Source: Flavobacteriales bacterium
GTDB taxonomy: Bacteria > Bacteroidota > Bacteroidia > Flavobacteriales_G > Salibacteraceae
DNA: 33,384 nucleotides
Assembly (NCBI GenBank): GCA_020435995.1
Contig: JAGQYO010000039.1
Span: 1-33,384, forward strand
Direction of reading: 5' to 3'
In this document: positions 16,469 to 25,436 of the stretch, in pieces
Numbering within the stretch: the first letter of the stretch is position 1
Layout of the letters: each line of letters opens with the position of its first letter
Notes under the pieces: model-generated
What the model was told of the DNA's origin: nothing
The model's input: the letters and a program-made list of their open reading frames with translations, nothing else
Database searches by the model: none
Program-made: the position numbers and the translations under genes

Positions 16469-18910
16469 ATGATTTCTAGGCTTCTAACTATTCTATTTAT
16501 TTGCTTTTATTCCATGGGAATGGCACAAGGACGTCCAGGCGGTAAGGGCAAAGGTGGTGGCCTAGAACAAATTAAGTACTCTGTTCTAGGTAAATTACAA
16601 GATCCCGATCACAACGAAATCCCTTACGCCTCCATAGTATTATACAATTCCAATGACTCAAGTGTAGCGGGTGGGTCTGCTTCTAATGAAAATGGGTACT
16701 TCGAAATATTGGTTCCAAATGGGCGCTATTACTTACAGGCCAGTTTTTTGAGCTACGAAACCCACACCATTTCTGGGTTGGAGGTTTCTGATGCCGACAT
16801 CAACCTAAAGACCATTGAAATGACACCTTCGGCAAAGGCTTTAGAAGAAATAGTGGTAGAAGCCGAAAGACCTCAGATGGAATTGAAATTAGACAAGCGC
16901 GTCTTTAATGTAGATAAGGATCTTACCAATAGAGGCCGAAATGCGGTTGATATTCTCGAAAACATTCCATCGGTAAATGTTGACGTGGAAGGTAATGTGA
17001 GCCTGAGAAACAGCCAGAATGTTAGAATTCTCATTGATGGAAAACCCTCCTCATTGGTAGGTGCAAGTGGAAACGATGCGCTTCGCATGTTACAAGGCGA
17101 TCAGGTTGAAAAGATTGAAATCATCACTAATCCGTCGGCGCGCTACGATGCTGAGGGCGAGGTGGGCATCATTAATATTGTTTTAAAGAAAAACAAATCA
17201 AAAGGATTTAATGGATTATTTGAGCTCAGGGGAGGATATCCCAACATGGCAGGTGCCTCATACACACTCAATTATAGACAAGACAAACTCAACCTGTTTA
17301 CGGGTTATGGTGTGAATTACAGAGAAAGACCTGGATATGGTACCAATTACCACCGATTTGATAAACCAGACACAACATTTGGTTACACATCAGAGCGAAA
17401 ACACAGCCGGAATGGCACCAACCAAAACTTTAGAGCCGGCGCCAGCTATGATTTCAACAAGTACAATTCTGTGAGTTTGGCGGGCGATTATTCCATCGGA
17501 AAGGGAATGAACAACGCCCAATTGATATACAATGACTTTGATATCTATGGCGAGTTTACACAAACCTCTGATCGAAACGAAGAAGAATACCAAGAAAACT
17601 CAAACGGAAGTGTCAACTTCAATTACACCCGACTATTCAAACGAAAAGAAATGAAGTGGACCGTGGATGCAAGTGCTTATGGTAGTTTTAGTTTTGAAGA
17701 TGCCGATATTGTGGAAACCAGTACCAATCCAGTAATCTCACCTTTAATTCAAACAGCCAGTACAGTTGAAAACGAGCAGAATAGGTTGGTTCAAACGGAT
17801 TTTATCATGCCAATAGGCAAAGAAGGGAAATTTGAAACCGGAGGTAAAATGAACCTGCGAACCATTAACAACGATTATTTGGTAGAGGAGCTGCAAGGTA
17901 CGGGCTATGTGGCGCTTCCCAATTTGGACAATCAAATGATCTATACCGAGAACATTTACGCCGCTTATATTATGGCTGGTAATAAAACCGGAAAAGTTTC
18001 GTACCAAGCGGGTTTAAGAACTGAATATTCTGATATTAAAACAGATTTTAAAAGAACCAATGAAGTAAACCCACGTGATTATTTAAGCCTTTTTCCAAGT
18101 GCTAATTTGTCTTATGAATTCAAAAAAGATCAATTCCTACAATTGAGTTACAGCAGGAGAATATCGCGGCCTCGGCACTGGTTTCTTTTTCCCTTTTATA
18201 ACTTAAGCGACAACAGGAACATATCAATGGGAAACCCAAATTTGAACCCCACCTTCACCGATGCGTTTGAAATTGGATATATGAAAAAATGGGAAAAAGC
18301 TAACCTCCTAATCAGTCCTTATTATAGATATTCAACGGGCCTAACCGAGCGAATTTTATTGGCTGATACCAATGGAATTAGTTACAGGTTTCCCATCAAC
18401 CTAGGTTTTGGAAATGCTTATGGTTTGGAGCTTTCGGGCAGTTATGACCTTTCAAAATGGTGGAACCTCAACGGAAGTTTTAATTTTTATAGACAAACTA
18501 CCGACGGAAATTATGAGGGCCAGCGCTTTTCTTCCGACACCTATGCTTGGACAACCAGAATGGTGAGCAAATGGTCGATAAAACGTGTTTTTTCGTTTCA
18601 AGCATCGCTCAATTACAATTCAAAAGAAAAAACCACCCAGGGCGAGCAACTCGCAAGGTATAATGTGGATTTAGCGGCTGCGCTCGACATGCTGAAAGGA
18701 AAGGGAACCTTAACCTTAAGCGTAAGAGATTTGTTTAATACCAGACTTAGAAGAAATATCACTTATGGACCCGATTTTTATGACGAATCGGAGTTTCAAT
18801 GGATGTCTCGTTATGGGCAACTCACTTTTAGTTATCGACTCAACCAGAGTAAGAAAAGCCAGAGAGGCAATGGTAGCGGGGACTTTGGTGGGGGAGACAT
18901 GGACATGTAA
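16469..18910 (+). CDS. TonB-dependent receptor, outer-membrane beta-barrel family
   Basis: An 813-residue outer-membrane protein. The signal peptide (MISRLLTILFICFYSMGMAQ) is followed by a carboxypeptidase-regulatory-like domain (about 35-105: LGKLQDPDHNEIPYASIVLY), then a plug (about 125-235: VDILENIPSVNVDVEGNVSL, RILIDGKPS, VEKIEIITNPSARYDAEG). A 22-strand-type barrel rich in alternating aromatics follows, ending at LTFSYRLNQ and a Gly/Asp-rich tail. The architecture matches the OMP_b-brl_3 group of Bacteroidota, whose substrates are mostly unknown. No SusD partner is adjacent, so a glycan-utilisation role is not suggested. The 132 bp upstream shows no clear promoter consensus. Confidence 0.9.
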   Translation: MISRLLTILFICFYSMGMAQGRPGGKGKGGGLEQIKYSVLGKLQDPDHNEIPYASIVLYNSNDSSVAGGSASNENGYFEILVPNGRYYLQASFLSYETHTISGLEVSDADINLKTIEMTPSAKALEEIVVEAERPQMELKLDKRVFNVDKDLTNRGRNAVDILENIPSVNVDVEGNVSLRNSQNVRILIDGKPSSLVGASGNDALRMLQGDQVEKIEIITNPSARYDAEGEVGIINIVLKKNKSKGFNGLFELRGGYPNMAGASYTLNYRQDKLNLFTGYGVNYRERPGYGTNYHRFDKPDTTFGYTSERKHSRNGTNQNFRAGASYDFNKYNSVSLAGDYSIGKGMNNAQLIYNDFDIYGEFTQTSDRNEEEYQENSNGSVNFNYTRLFKRKEMKWTVDASAYGSFSFEDADIVETSTNPVISPLIQTASTVENEQNRLVQTDFIMPIGKEGKFETGGKMNLRTINNDYLVEELQGTGYVALPNLDNQMIYTENIYAAYIMAGNKTGKVSYQAGLRTEYSDIKTDFKRTNEVNPRDYLSLFPSANLSYEFKKDQFLQLSYSRRISRPRHWFLFPFYNLSDNRNISMGNPNLNPTFTDAFEIGYMKKWEKANLLISPYYRYSTGLTERILLADTNGISYRFPINLGFGNAYGLELSGSYDLSKWWNLNGSFNFYRQTTDGNYEGQRFSSDTYAWTTRMVSKWSIKRVFSFQASLNYNSKEKTTQGEQLARYNVDLAAALDMLKGKGTLTLSVRDLFNTRLRRNITYGPDFYDESEFQWMSRYGQLTFSYRLNQSKKSQRGNGSGDFGGGDMDM

Positions 18911-18972
18911 TTGTCCTCATCTTATTGTTGAATGATGAAAGAAAAGTCACTTTTTTTGCTCATTTGTTCTTC

Positions 18973-19030
18973 TATTTTTGCGACCGATCAAAATTGGAGC
19001 TTTAAAAACAGTTTGAACCAATAAACTGTT
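18973..19030 (+). promoter_or_regulatory. Candidate promoter and operator of the desaturase gene
   Basis: TATTTTTG (18973-18980) matches the -7 consensus, with a TTG 14 bp upstream, which is shorter than usual. Downstream of it lies a perfect inverted repeat AACAGTTT-N8-AAACTGTT (19007-19014 and 19023-19030), 27 bp before the ATG. The repeat would fall in the 5' leader and could be a repressor operator or a leader hairpin. Confidence 0.4.
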
Positions 19031-19056
19031 GACAATACTAAATAAACAAAACACAA

Positions 19057-20145
19057 ATGGAACATTACCGTTTTTCAGCAACTAAGGACAAGGAGTTTTC
19101 AAGTCAATTAAGAAAACGAGTTAACGCATATTTTAAGGAATCTGGATTGAGCAAAAATGCGAATACTGAAATGGTTATGAAGACCATTTTTTCAATGAGC
19201 TTATACCTTGTTCCTTTTATCATTGTACTTACTGCGGGTATCACCAATATTTGGATTCTTTTTGGCCTGTTCATTCTGATTGGAGTAGGTAAAACATGTA
19301 TTGGTACATCTGTTATGCACGATTCGCTACATGGTTCTTATAGCAGCAATGTAAAAACCAATTCATTTATTGGTCTGTGTACCATGCTCCTAGGTGCCGA
19401 TGCTTTAAATTGGCAAATTCAACACAATGTACTTCACCACACCTACACCAATGTATCGGGAGTAGACGAAGACTTGGAGGCAGATTTCTTTTTGCGTTTT
19501 GCACCCCACCAACAGCATATCTGGTTTCACAAGTACCAACACTTGTATGCGTCTGTTTTGTATTGTTTCACCACCTTGTTATGGGTAACAGTTAAGGATT
19601 TTGCAAAATGGAAGGAATACACTAAAATGGGGCTTATTCCAGCTGATAAAGCTAAAAAGCAGCTCTTTGTTATCATCGTAAAGAAACTCGGATACTACGC
19701 TATTTTTTGGGGTCTACCTTTATTGATTTTGGACCAACCAGCTTGGTTAACGCTATTGATGATTTTTTCAATGTATGCTGTTTCTGGTTTGCTGCTTAGT
19801 TTGGTGTTTCAATTAGCTCACGTTATGCCCGATACGGCCTATATTCAGGATCCAAATGAATTGGCAGAAGAGAGTAGAACAGTGCATCAACTTAGAACCA
19901 CAGCTAATTTTAGCATGAAGAGCAAATTGGTTTTTTGGTTTTTTGGCGGATTGAATTTTCAAATCGAACATCACTTGTTTCCCAATATTTGCCACATTCA
20001 TTACCCAGCGCTGTCCAAAATTGTACAGAAAACGGCTGAAGAATTTGGTGTAGAGTATAGGTCCTATAAGAGCTTTGGTGGTGCTATTATCGAACACCTT
20101 CAAATGCTGAAGACCTTGGGTAATCCAAATTTGGTTCGCGCCTAA
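19057..20145 (+). CDS. Membrane fatty acid desaturase (acyl-CoA/lipid desaturase family)
   Basis: A 362-residue integral membrane di-iron enzyme with the three diagnostic histidine boxes: HDSLH (88-92), HNVLHH (123-128) and QIEHH (302-306). The last, with Gln replacing the first His, is typical of front-end type (delta-5/delta-6-like) desaturases. Paired hydrophobic segments at about 45-85 and 205-245 form the membrane anchors. It introduces double bonds into fatty acyl chains and so adjusts membrane fluidity; regiospecificity cannot be read from the sequence. No cytochrome b5 domain is fused. The small gene that follows starts 17 bp after its stop. Confidence 0.92.
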   Translation: MEHYRFSATKDKEFSSQLRKRVNAYFKESGLSKNANTEMVMKTIFSMSLYLVPFIIVLTAGITNIWILFGLFILIGVGKTCIGTSVMHDSLHGSYSSNVKTNSFIGLCTMLLGADALNWQIQHNVLHHTYTNVSGVDEDLEADFFLRFAPHQQHIWFHKYQHLYASVLYCFTTLLWVTVKDFAKWKEYTKMGLIPADKAKKQLFVIIVKKLGYYAIFWGLPLLILDQPAWLTLLMIFSMYAVSGLLLSLVFQLAHVMPDTAYIQDPNELAEESRTVHQLRTTANFSMKSKLVFWFFGGLNFQIEHHLFPNICHIHYPALSKIVQKTAEEFGVEYRSYKSFGGAIIEHLQMLKTLGNPNLVRA

Positions 20146-20162
20146 TTCCCCCTCATACTTTC

Positions 20163-20516
20163 ATGAAAAATAAGTTCAACTATATTTTATTGGGCTATTT
20201 CCTTTTCGCTGGGCTTTCGCTATCGGCGCAAAACCAAATTCAGGTTGAAGAATTGCCACAGTCAATTCAATCCGATTTAACGAGTTCCTACAAAAAATAT
20301 AAGGTAAACGAAGTTTGGGAAATTGAAAAAGACGGGAATGTTGCGGGTTACAAGGTGCTGGTTCAAAGGAAAAACAATGTACTGAATCTTAAATACAATT
20401 TAGACGGGATTCTTTATTCCAAAAGCAAAAGCAAGTCTTTTACCTTTGATACCAACGAACGCGTAAAACCTCGTGATGAAGGTAATGTAGAGCCGCCGCC
20501 GATGCCAAATCTGTAG
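20163..20516 (+). CDS. Small secreted PepSY-like protein
   Basis: A 117-residue protein with a clear signal peptide (MKNKFNYILLGYFLFAGLSL, cleavage after SAQ). The mature part has the PepSY-like/DUF2874 pattern: LPQSIQSDLTSSYKKYKVNEV, then a KDGNVAGYKVLVQ strand and a second strand pair (NVLNLKYNLDGILYS). These proteins are periplasmic with beta-lactamase-inhibitor-like folds and no established biochemical role. The C-terminus is Pro-rich. It lies 17 bp after the desaturase gene, so co-transcription is likely, but a functional link is unproven. Confidence 0.75.
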   Translation: MKNKFNYILLGYFLFAGLSLSAQNQIQVEELPQSIQSDLTSSYKKYKVNEVWEIEKDGNVAGYKVLVQRKNNVLNLKYNLDGILYSKSKSKSFTFDTNERVKPRDEGNVEPPPMPNL

Positions 20517-20524
20517 TCGTAGAG

Positions 20525-21562
20525 CTATTTTACGGCATCGACAAACTGAACAACTTCATAAGCAAATTTTTCCCATTCATCTGCCATGGGTGAATGTCCC
20601 GAATGGTCAAATATTACCAGCTTCTTATTGGTTGAGTTCACCTCATTAAAGGCATCAACACCCAAGGAGGGGGGCACTACAAAATCGTACTTCCCCCAAA
20701 GGAACAAACAAGGAATGCTAACAAGGTGAAGTTCGTTAGTCATGGCTAGTGTTTCTGTGACCTGAAGGGCGGAGTTTGTTTGGTTTCCAATCATCCAACT
20801 TGTAAAGGGATTGGTAGGCCCAAAAAAAATCGAATTCTTATGTCCACCAGATTCTTCGGTGGTTATTACGCCGTCCGAACGCAGCCATTCTTCAACTTCA
20901 TGTGCTTTTTGATTGATTTCACCACCATCTTCAACTGAGATATTATTGGTGTCAACCTCATTTGCCCAACTCAAAATTCCATTCCAATTGTCAACATTAT
21001 TTCCTAGGGCTATTTGCTCTTGAGCCACAGCACGAAACATTTTTATGGCATCTACATTCAGTTTAGGGATATCGTGGGCACCATCGGCCTCAATCCAACC
21101 AGTCAGCAAATATTGATAACCGCTGCTAATCATAAATTTAGCCGTTAGGGTGCCTCCCCACGAGTGGCCTAAAGCAAATACTCTAACGTCATTTCCGTAT
21201 TTAGCTTTCAAAACTTTGATTACGGCATACATGTCGTGTACCATGTTGTCAATGGTCATTTCCGACTTTTTGAATTTACCATGGCTCATTCCGTTTCCTC
21301 TTTGGTCCCAATAAGCCACCGCATAATGTGCTTCTAATTCTTCCGAAAATCTCCCTGTGCGATATTCAAGTCCATTTCCGCCAGGTCCTCCATGTACAAT
21401 AAGTATAATCACCTTGGAGCTCATGTTGCCGCGCATATACACCGGCATGTCAGCGCTTTTGTTGCGCACATAAATAGTTTCAGAAATTGACGACAGATCT
21501 TGGTCCTTTTTACAAGAAAAAAACAGTGCCGAACCTAGGTATATTAACAATAGAGTTCTCAT
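20525..21562 (-). CDS. Alpha/beta hydrolase lipoprotein (proline iminopeptidase-like, S33)
   Basis: A 345-residue alpha/beta hydrolase with a lipoprotein signal (Cys17 in ALFFSC). Family S33 features are the oxyanion-hole motif HGGPGG (57-62), WDQRGNG (85-91), nucleophile Ser134 in GHSWGG, Asp293 in WGKYDF and His323 in HSGHSP. The catalytic triad is complete. It probably cleaves N-terminal residues such as proline from peptides, or hydrolyses esters, at the cell envelope. The lid region (about 160-280) is not specific. Its start overlaps the stop of the upstream gene as ATGA, so the two are translationally coupled. Confidence 0.88.
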   Translation of the reverse strand: MRTLLLIYLGSALFFSCKKDQDLSSISETIYVRNKSADMPVYMRGNMSSKVIILIVHGGPGGNGLEYRTGRFSEELEAHYAVAYWDQRGNGMSHGKFKKSEMTIDNMVHDMYAVIKVLKAKYGNDVRVFALGHSWGGTLTAKFMISSGYQYLLTGWIEADGAHDIPKLNVDAIKMFRAVAQEQIALGNNVDNWNGILSWANEVDTNNISVEDGGEINQKAHEVEEWLRSDGVITTEESGGHKNSIFFGPTNPFTSWMIGNQTNSALQVTETLAMTNELHLVSIPCLFLWGKYDFVVPPSLGVDAFNEVNSTNKKLVIFDHSGHSPMADEWEKFAYEVVQFVDAVK

Positions 21563-22239
21563 CGTTTCACCTTTGTTTGAATGGGTTCAGCCTTTAAACC
21601 AAACGATGGATTTATTTTCACACCTATTTCAAGGCTCCCTTCTATCAATATTCCAGCGCTATATTCAAAAAGGAAATTTGAATTAATACGAGAAAAAACA
21701 CTGATGGCATTCTTGTTTTCTCGGATCCAGAGTTTCCCAAATCCAAATGATAGCCCAGGAGCAAAGTAACCCTTTGATGAAACTATGTTTTTTTTATGGC
21801 CATCGCCATTATCATCTAATTGCCATGTTTCACCGTGATTAAATCGCCACATATAACCAATTCCCATGGCAGCATCAGTAAAATAGAGCTTGGTGTTGTA
21901 CCTACGCAACCCTACATCGGCTGCAAGTAGCAAACCTGAAAACGTTTGTGGCTGAACGAAGTAGGCAACACTTGGTTGTAGGTAGATCAGTTTGTTAATC
22001 TCCTTCGTTTTTCGTCTCTTCGCTTTGAACTTAGTGAACCCAAAGGCTGGATAGTCTACTGCTAATTTCACACCTGGGTGGGTTATCATATTTCCGTAAT
22101 AAGAAACCGAAATGGGAACATAGGAACTCGGTTGTAATACTTTTAAGTTGGCTAAAGTGTCCTGTGCCGCAATGCTCGGTCCCCAACCCAAAAATTGGAA
22201 CAGGCAAAATAGGATAAAGAGCAGTTTGTGTTTTTTCAA
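21559..22239 (-). CDS. Secreted beta-barrel-like protein of unknown function
   Basis: A 226-residue protein with a signal peptide (MKKHKLLFILFCLFQFLGWG, cleavage near IAAQ). The mature part is rich in aromatic and glycine strands (YLQPSVAYFVQPQTFSG, GIGYMWRF, YFAPGLSFGFGKLW), consistent with a small outer-membrane barrel. I do not recognise a named family. The start is a TTG at 22239. Unlike other TTGs in this window it is followed directly by a perfect leader and does not overlap a -7 element, so I accept it. Translational coupling to the S33 lipoprotein suggests that the two act together at the envelope. It is divergent from the sigma factor gene. Confidence 0.7.
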   Translation of the reverse strand: MKKHKLLFILFCLFQFLGWGPSIAAQDTLANLKVLQPSSYVPISVSYYGNMITHPGVKLAVDYPAFGFTKFKAKRRKTKEINKLIYLQPSVAYFVQPQTFSGLLLAADVGLRRYNTKLYFTDAAMGIGYMWRFNHGETWQLDDNGDGHKKNIVSSKGYFAPGLSFGFGKLWIRENKNAISVFSRINSNFLFEYSAGILIEGSLEIGVKINPSFGLKAEPIQTKVKR

Positions 22240-22385
22240 CGCTTTAAAAAGAGCGCGAAGTAAGGCAATTTGTGGATATCAGAGTTTTATTAAATCATGT
22301 AAGGAGGTCTTTATTGAGGTGATGTAACTTTTTTGGAAGTTAGGGTTCTTACCTATTGGAAGGACTTATTTTCGAAACAGGAATT

Positions 22386-22934
22386 ATGAAAGAACGCAGT
22401 GTCAGATTTTTAAAGCTTTATGAACCCATACACGAGGCATTTGCGCGCTTTTGCCATGCTAAAGCTTATGGTGTATTAGAGGCCGAGGATCTTATCTCTG
22501 AGAGTGTTTTGTTAGCCCTGGAGAATTTGCACAGGCTAAAACACGATGAGGCATTTCTATCATTTATGTTTTCAATTGCACGCAACATTGTCAACAACAA
22601 ATACCGAAGGCTAAAATTCATGGGCGTTTTCAATAAAAACGAAGTGGCTCTAATGAAGGATGAAGGTTTGAATCCGGAAATGAAGCATGACATAAGCGTT
22701 CTTTATTCTTGTTTGAATATGCTGCCATCGGTTCAAAAAGAGGCTCTTATTCTCTTTGAAATTAGCGGATTCTCTATTAAAGAAGTCGCTGAAATACAGG
22801 GTTCGGGTGAATCTGCGATAAAACAACGCCTCAAAAGAGGCAGGGAAAAACTGGCAAAAATACTTAAAGCGGATCGCTTGGCCCATGAATCGCTCAACAA
22901 TAGGTCTTCCATTTTATTCACAATGTTTTTATGA
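22386..22934 (+). CDS. ECF-type RNA polymerase sigma factor
   Basis: A 182-residue sigma-70 family factor with only regions 2 and 4. Region 2 covers about 10-80 (EAEDLISESVLLALENL, FLSFMFSIARNIVNNKYRR). Region 4 covers about 110-160 with a helix-turn-helix (FSIKEVAEIQGSGESAIKQR, then LKRGREKLAKIL). The upstream TTG at 22356 would add ten residues lacking family character, so the ATG at 22386 is preferred. Its stop overlaps the start of the next gene (ATGA). That arrangement is typical of a sigma/anti-sigma pair. Target promoters are unknown, and no repeated upstream motif was found. Confidence 0.9.
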   Translation: MKERSVRFLKLYEPIHEAFARFCHAKAYGVLEAEDLISESVLLALENLHRLKHDEAFLSFMFSIARNIVNNKYRRLKFMGVFNKNEVALMKDEGLNPEMKHDISVLYSCLNMLPSVQKEALILFEISGFSIKEVAEIQGSGESAIKQRLKRGREKLAKILKADRLAHESLNNRSSILFTMFL

Positions 22935-24784
22935 ATCAAAAGGGAAAAGATATGCACGCAAAAACACCAGAGTTTTACTTTAGAACAGCTCAACAGCTGC
23001 CATTGGTTATGGACTTAGACTCAATTAGAGAATTGATAGATCTGAGAATCACCAAGCAAATAAAAGCTCCAAAAAGTAGACTAGGTGCTGATTATTGGAA
23101 CCTCAATACTCTACTCATCACGGGGATGTTGCTGGGTACCGCTGGTGCAGCTAGTTTGTGGTTTGGAATGAGCCAAAACAATGTTGTCGCTCAATACACC
23201 TCGAATCATCAAATTCCTGAAGTTAAAATGATACCACTGCTCGCTGAGCAAGATGAAGCAGAGCGAAGTATTGAAATAGAGCAAGAATTTGTAGCTGAAT
23301 TGAAGGACCGAAAACACTTTGAGGAAAAAACCATTGAAAGTCAGCCGCTTGCAACCCATTATGGTAATAAGGTATCCAATGAAAAGCGAATAAAAAGCTC
23401 AACACAAGAGGAGCAGGGTTCGGTATGGTGGCCAAAAGAGGGGAGTAGCAAACTAGAAACTAAGTTGATTGAGAAGGAAGGCGCGGCAACACCCAAGCAG
23501 AAGGAGCCTAAAAAAGAAGTTTCTGGTATTATAGGAGACCATAAGGTGCTGGTAAAAGAATTAATGCTCGACGGCAACTCTTGGTTCAAACTGGTTAGCG
23601 ATGGTGGCTCGGTGACGATCAAAACATGGAAGGAAGCGAAAGTAAAGCTGACTGCACAGGTTTCGATTGAAACCAAGGACAGAGGCGAACAAGCAGAGGC
23701 TTTGGCTGATTTCGACCTGGGACTTGAAGCAAAAGGTGATCAAATTGAAGTGATAAACAAATGGAAACCGGATGGTAAATCTTCATGTGCATGTTCCTTC
23801 AAAAACACCAAAATTGAAACGTCGGAGGGGAATACTATCAAAATAAAAAACACGGAAATTCACTACGAAGTGTTTGTACCAGAGGACATGAACCTAAACC
23901 TGAAAAACAATTATGGTAAAATAGAAGTTCCCGATATGGGTGGTTCTCTCAGGGTCAACTCATTTCAAGGGGAAATTAAGATCGGTAAAATTGCCAAAAA
24001 CTTGGATCTCATTGCCCGCTATGGCCATGCTTATATTGACGGGGCCGAAAGCGCTAGCGTTCAATTGTTTCAGCAAAATGCTTCACTTGGTGCGGTTAAA
24101 ACTATTGATCTGAATGCCAAATACTCGAAGGTGAGCCTGATAAGTGCGGAAAACATGGAGCTAGTGGCTTTTCAAAGTGATATTAACCTGGAGCGAAATG
24201 GGCAAAATGCCTCGCGAATTGAAGGTAGCGTGAAGTATGGCAAACTCTTGTTCAAAGAAGATGTGAAGCAGGCCGATTTGAGCTTTTTTCAGTCAGAATT
24301 TGAAGCTCGAAACATAGATAGTCTCATTTTCAAGGGTTCATATAGCAAGATTAAAACGAAGCTAATACTTGTTGCTGTCTTTCATAAATCATTTCAGGAT
24401 AACTATCAGATACACAGCGTTAAAAGTATTTTTGGTAAAACCAAATATACAAGTATCGACATAGAGCAATTAGGCTCAAATTTGTCGATTGAAAGTTTTC
24501 AGGGAAGCATTGATGTAGGGCAAGTTCAGAGAAATTTTGAGTTGCTTAAAATTGACTCGAAATACACCCCAATTGATGTAGGATTTGACCCAACATCGAA
24601 ATATCGCTTAGAAGCAAATACCAACTATACAACACTTCAATATCCAAAAAAGGATTTCACGGTGGAGTATAGCCGCAACGAAAACCAGCAGCTGACCTTA
24701 CGAGGTACGTATAATGAACCCAGCTCTCGCAAGCCTGGATTGGTGCAGATAAATGGATTTGAAGGTAGGGTAGAGCTCCGGTAG
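22931..24784 (+). CDS. One-TM protein with extracytoplasmic beta-helix-like repeats, probable anti-sigma factor/sensor
   Basis: 617 residues in four parts. A short cytoplasmic N-terminus (1-57) contains an amphipathic helix (MDLDSIRELIDLRI). One TM segment lies at about 58-80. A charged Lys/Glu-rich linker covers about 100-205. The C-terminal region of about 390 residues resembles DUF4097-type beta-helical domains. From Tyr328 to Tyr545 it shows alternating Y-x-K-[ILV]-like and F-Q-x-x rungs every 16-22 residues: YGKI, FQGE, YGHA, FQQN, YSKV, FQSD, YGKL, FQSE, YSKI, FQDN, YTSI, FQGS, YTPI. ATGA overlap with the sigma gene and the membrane topology suggest that it holds the sigma factor and senses the envelope. 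The N-terminus lacks a recognisable zinc-binding anti-sigma motif, so this role is inference. Confidence 0.7.
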   Translation: MNQKGKDMHAKTPEFYFRTAQQLPLVMDLDSIRELIDLRITKQIKAPKSRLGADYWNLNTLLITGMLLGTAGAASLWFGMSQNNVVAQYTSNHQIPEVKMIPLLAEQDEAERSIEIEQEFVAELKDRKHFEEKTIESQPLATHYGNKVSNEKRIKSSTQEEQGSVWWPKEGSSKLETKLIEKEGAATPKQKEPKKEVSGIIGDHKVLVKELMLDGNSWFKLVSDGGSVTIKTWKEAKVKLTAQVSIETKDRGEQAEALADFDLGLEAKGDQIEVINKWKPDGKSSCACSFKNTKIETSEGNTIKIKNTEIHYEVFVPEDMNLNLKNNYGKIEVPDMGGSLRVNSFQGEIKIGKIAKNLDLIARYGHAYIDGAESASVQLFQQNASLGAVKTIDLNAKYSKVSLISAENMELVAFQSDINLERNGQNASRIEGSVKYGKLLFKEDVKQADLSFFQSEFEARNIDSLIFKGSYSKIKTKLILVAVFHKSFQDNYQIHSVKSIFGKTKYTSIDIEQLGSNLSIESFQGSIDVGQVQRNFELLKIDSKYTPIDVGFDPTSKYRLEANTNYTTLQYPKKDFTVEYSRNENQQLTLRGTYNEPSSRKPGLVQINGFEGRVELR

Positions 24785-24785
24785 G

Positions 24786-25436
24786 CTAGTCTACATAGCC
24801 ATGCTGCACGGCATACTTTACAAGGCCGGCCACGTTGCGCACGCCGAGTTTGCTGATTAAATTCTTGCGATGAGTTTCTACCGTATGATGGCTGATAAAG
24901 AGCTTAGCGCCGATTTCATGGGTGGTGAGTTCTTGGGCAATGAGCTTGAGTACATCAATTTCTCGGTCGGTTAGTTCAATGTTGATGGCTTGGGTTGATG
25001 GTTTTTCTTGCCCGCGCAAACTCTGCATAATGGTATGAGTTACTGCACTTGAAAAATATGACTGGCCGCCGAAAACAGTCTCGATAGCCTCTACTAACTC
25101 AGTTTTACTGGTGTTTTTAAGAACATAACCATGAGCCCCTGCTTTCAGTACTTTTTGAATGTAATCGGACGTGTCATACATGGTTAACATCAGAATTTTT
25201 ATCTCTGGATACAATAACTTTACCTGTTCGGTAGCCTCAATGCCATTCATTTCTGGCATATTCACATCCATCAGAATGAGATCAGTGGGTGTAGTTTTTA
25301 AAATTTCAAGCAGTTCGACTCCATTTTTGGCTGTGGCCGTTACGCTTATACCTTGGGAGCCATTGAGTATTTCAGATAGCCCATCAGCAAAAATCTGATG
25401 ATCATCCGCTATCGTGATCCTAATCGTTTTGTTCAT
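24786..25436 (-). CDS. NarL/FixJ (LuxR-type) DNA-binding response regulator
   Basis: A 216-residue regulator. The receiver domain has the acidic pair DD (11-12), phospho-acceptor D57 (LILMDVNMPEMNG), Thr in MLTMYD and Lys in VLKNTSK. The LuxR-type helix-turn-helix is at about 150-205 (LTDREIDVLKLIAQELTTHE, HHTVETHRKNLISKLGV). It overlaps the kinase gene by 17 bp and is the last gene of the operon. A palindrome at 28737-28752, upstream of the operon promoter, is a candidate binding site. It is convergent with the beta-helix gene: only one base separates the two stop codons. Confidence 0.93.
   Translation of the reverse strand: MNKTIRITIADDHQIFADGLSEILNGSQGISVTATAKNGVELLEILKTTPTDLILMDVNMPEMNGIEATEQVKLLYPEIKILMLTMYDTSDYIQKVLKAGAHGYVLKNTSKTELVEAIETVFGGQSYFSSAVTHTIMQSLRGQEKPSTQAINIELTDREIDVLKLIAQELTTHEIGAKLFISHHTVETHRKNLISKLGVRNVAGLVKYAVQHGYVD

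Noticed and set aside
22356-22385. TTG-started extension of the sigma factor
   Set aside because: The ten extra residues lack sigma region 2 character, and an ATG at 22386 fits family N-termini.
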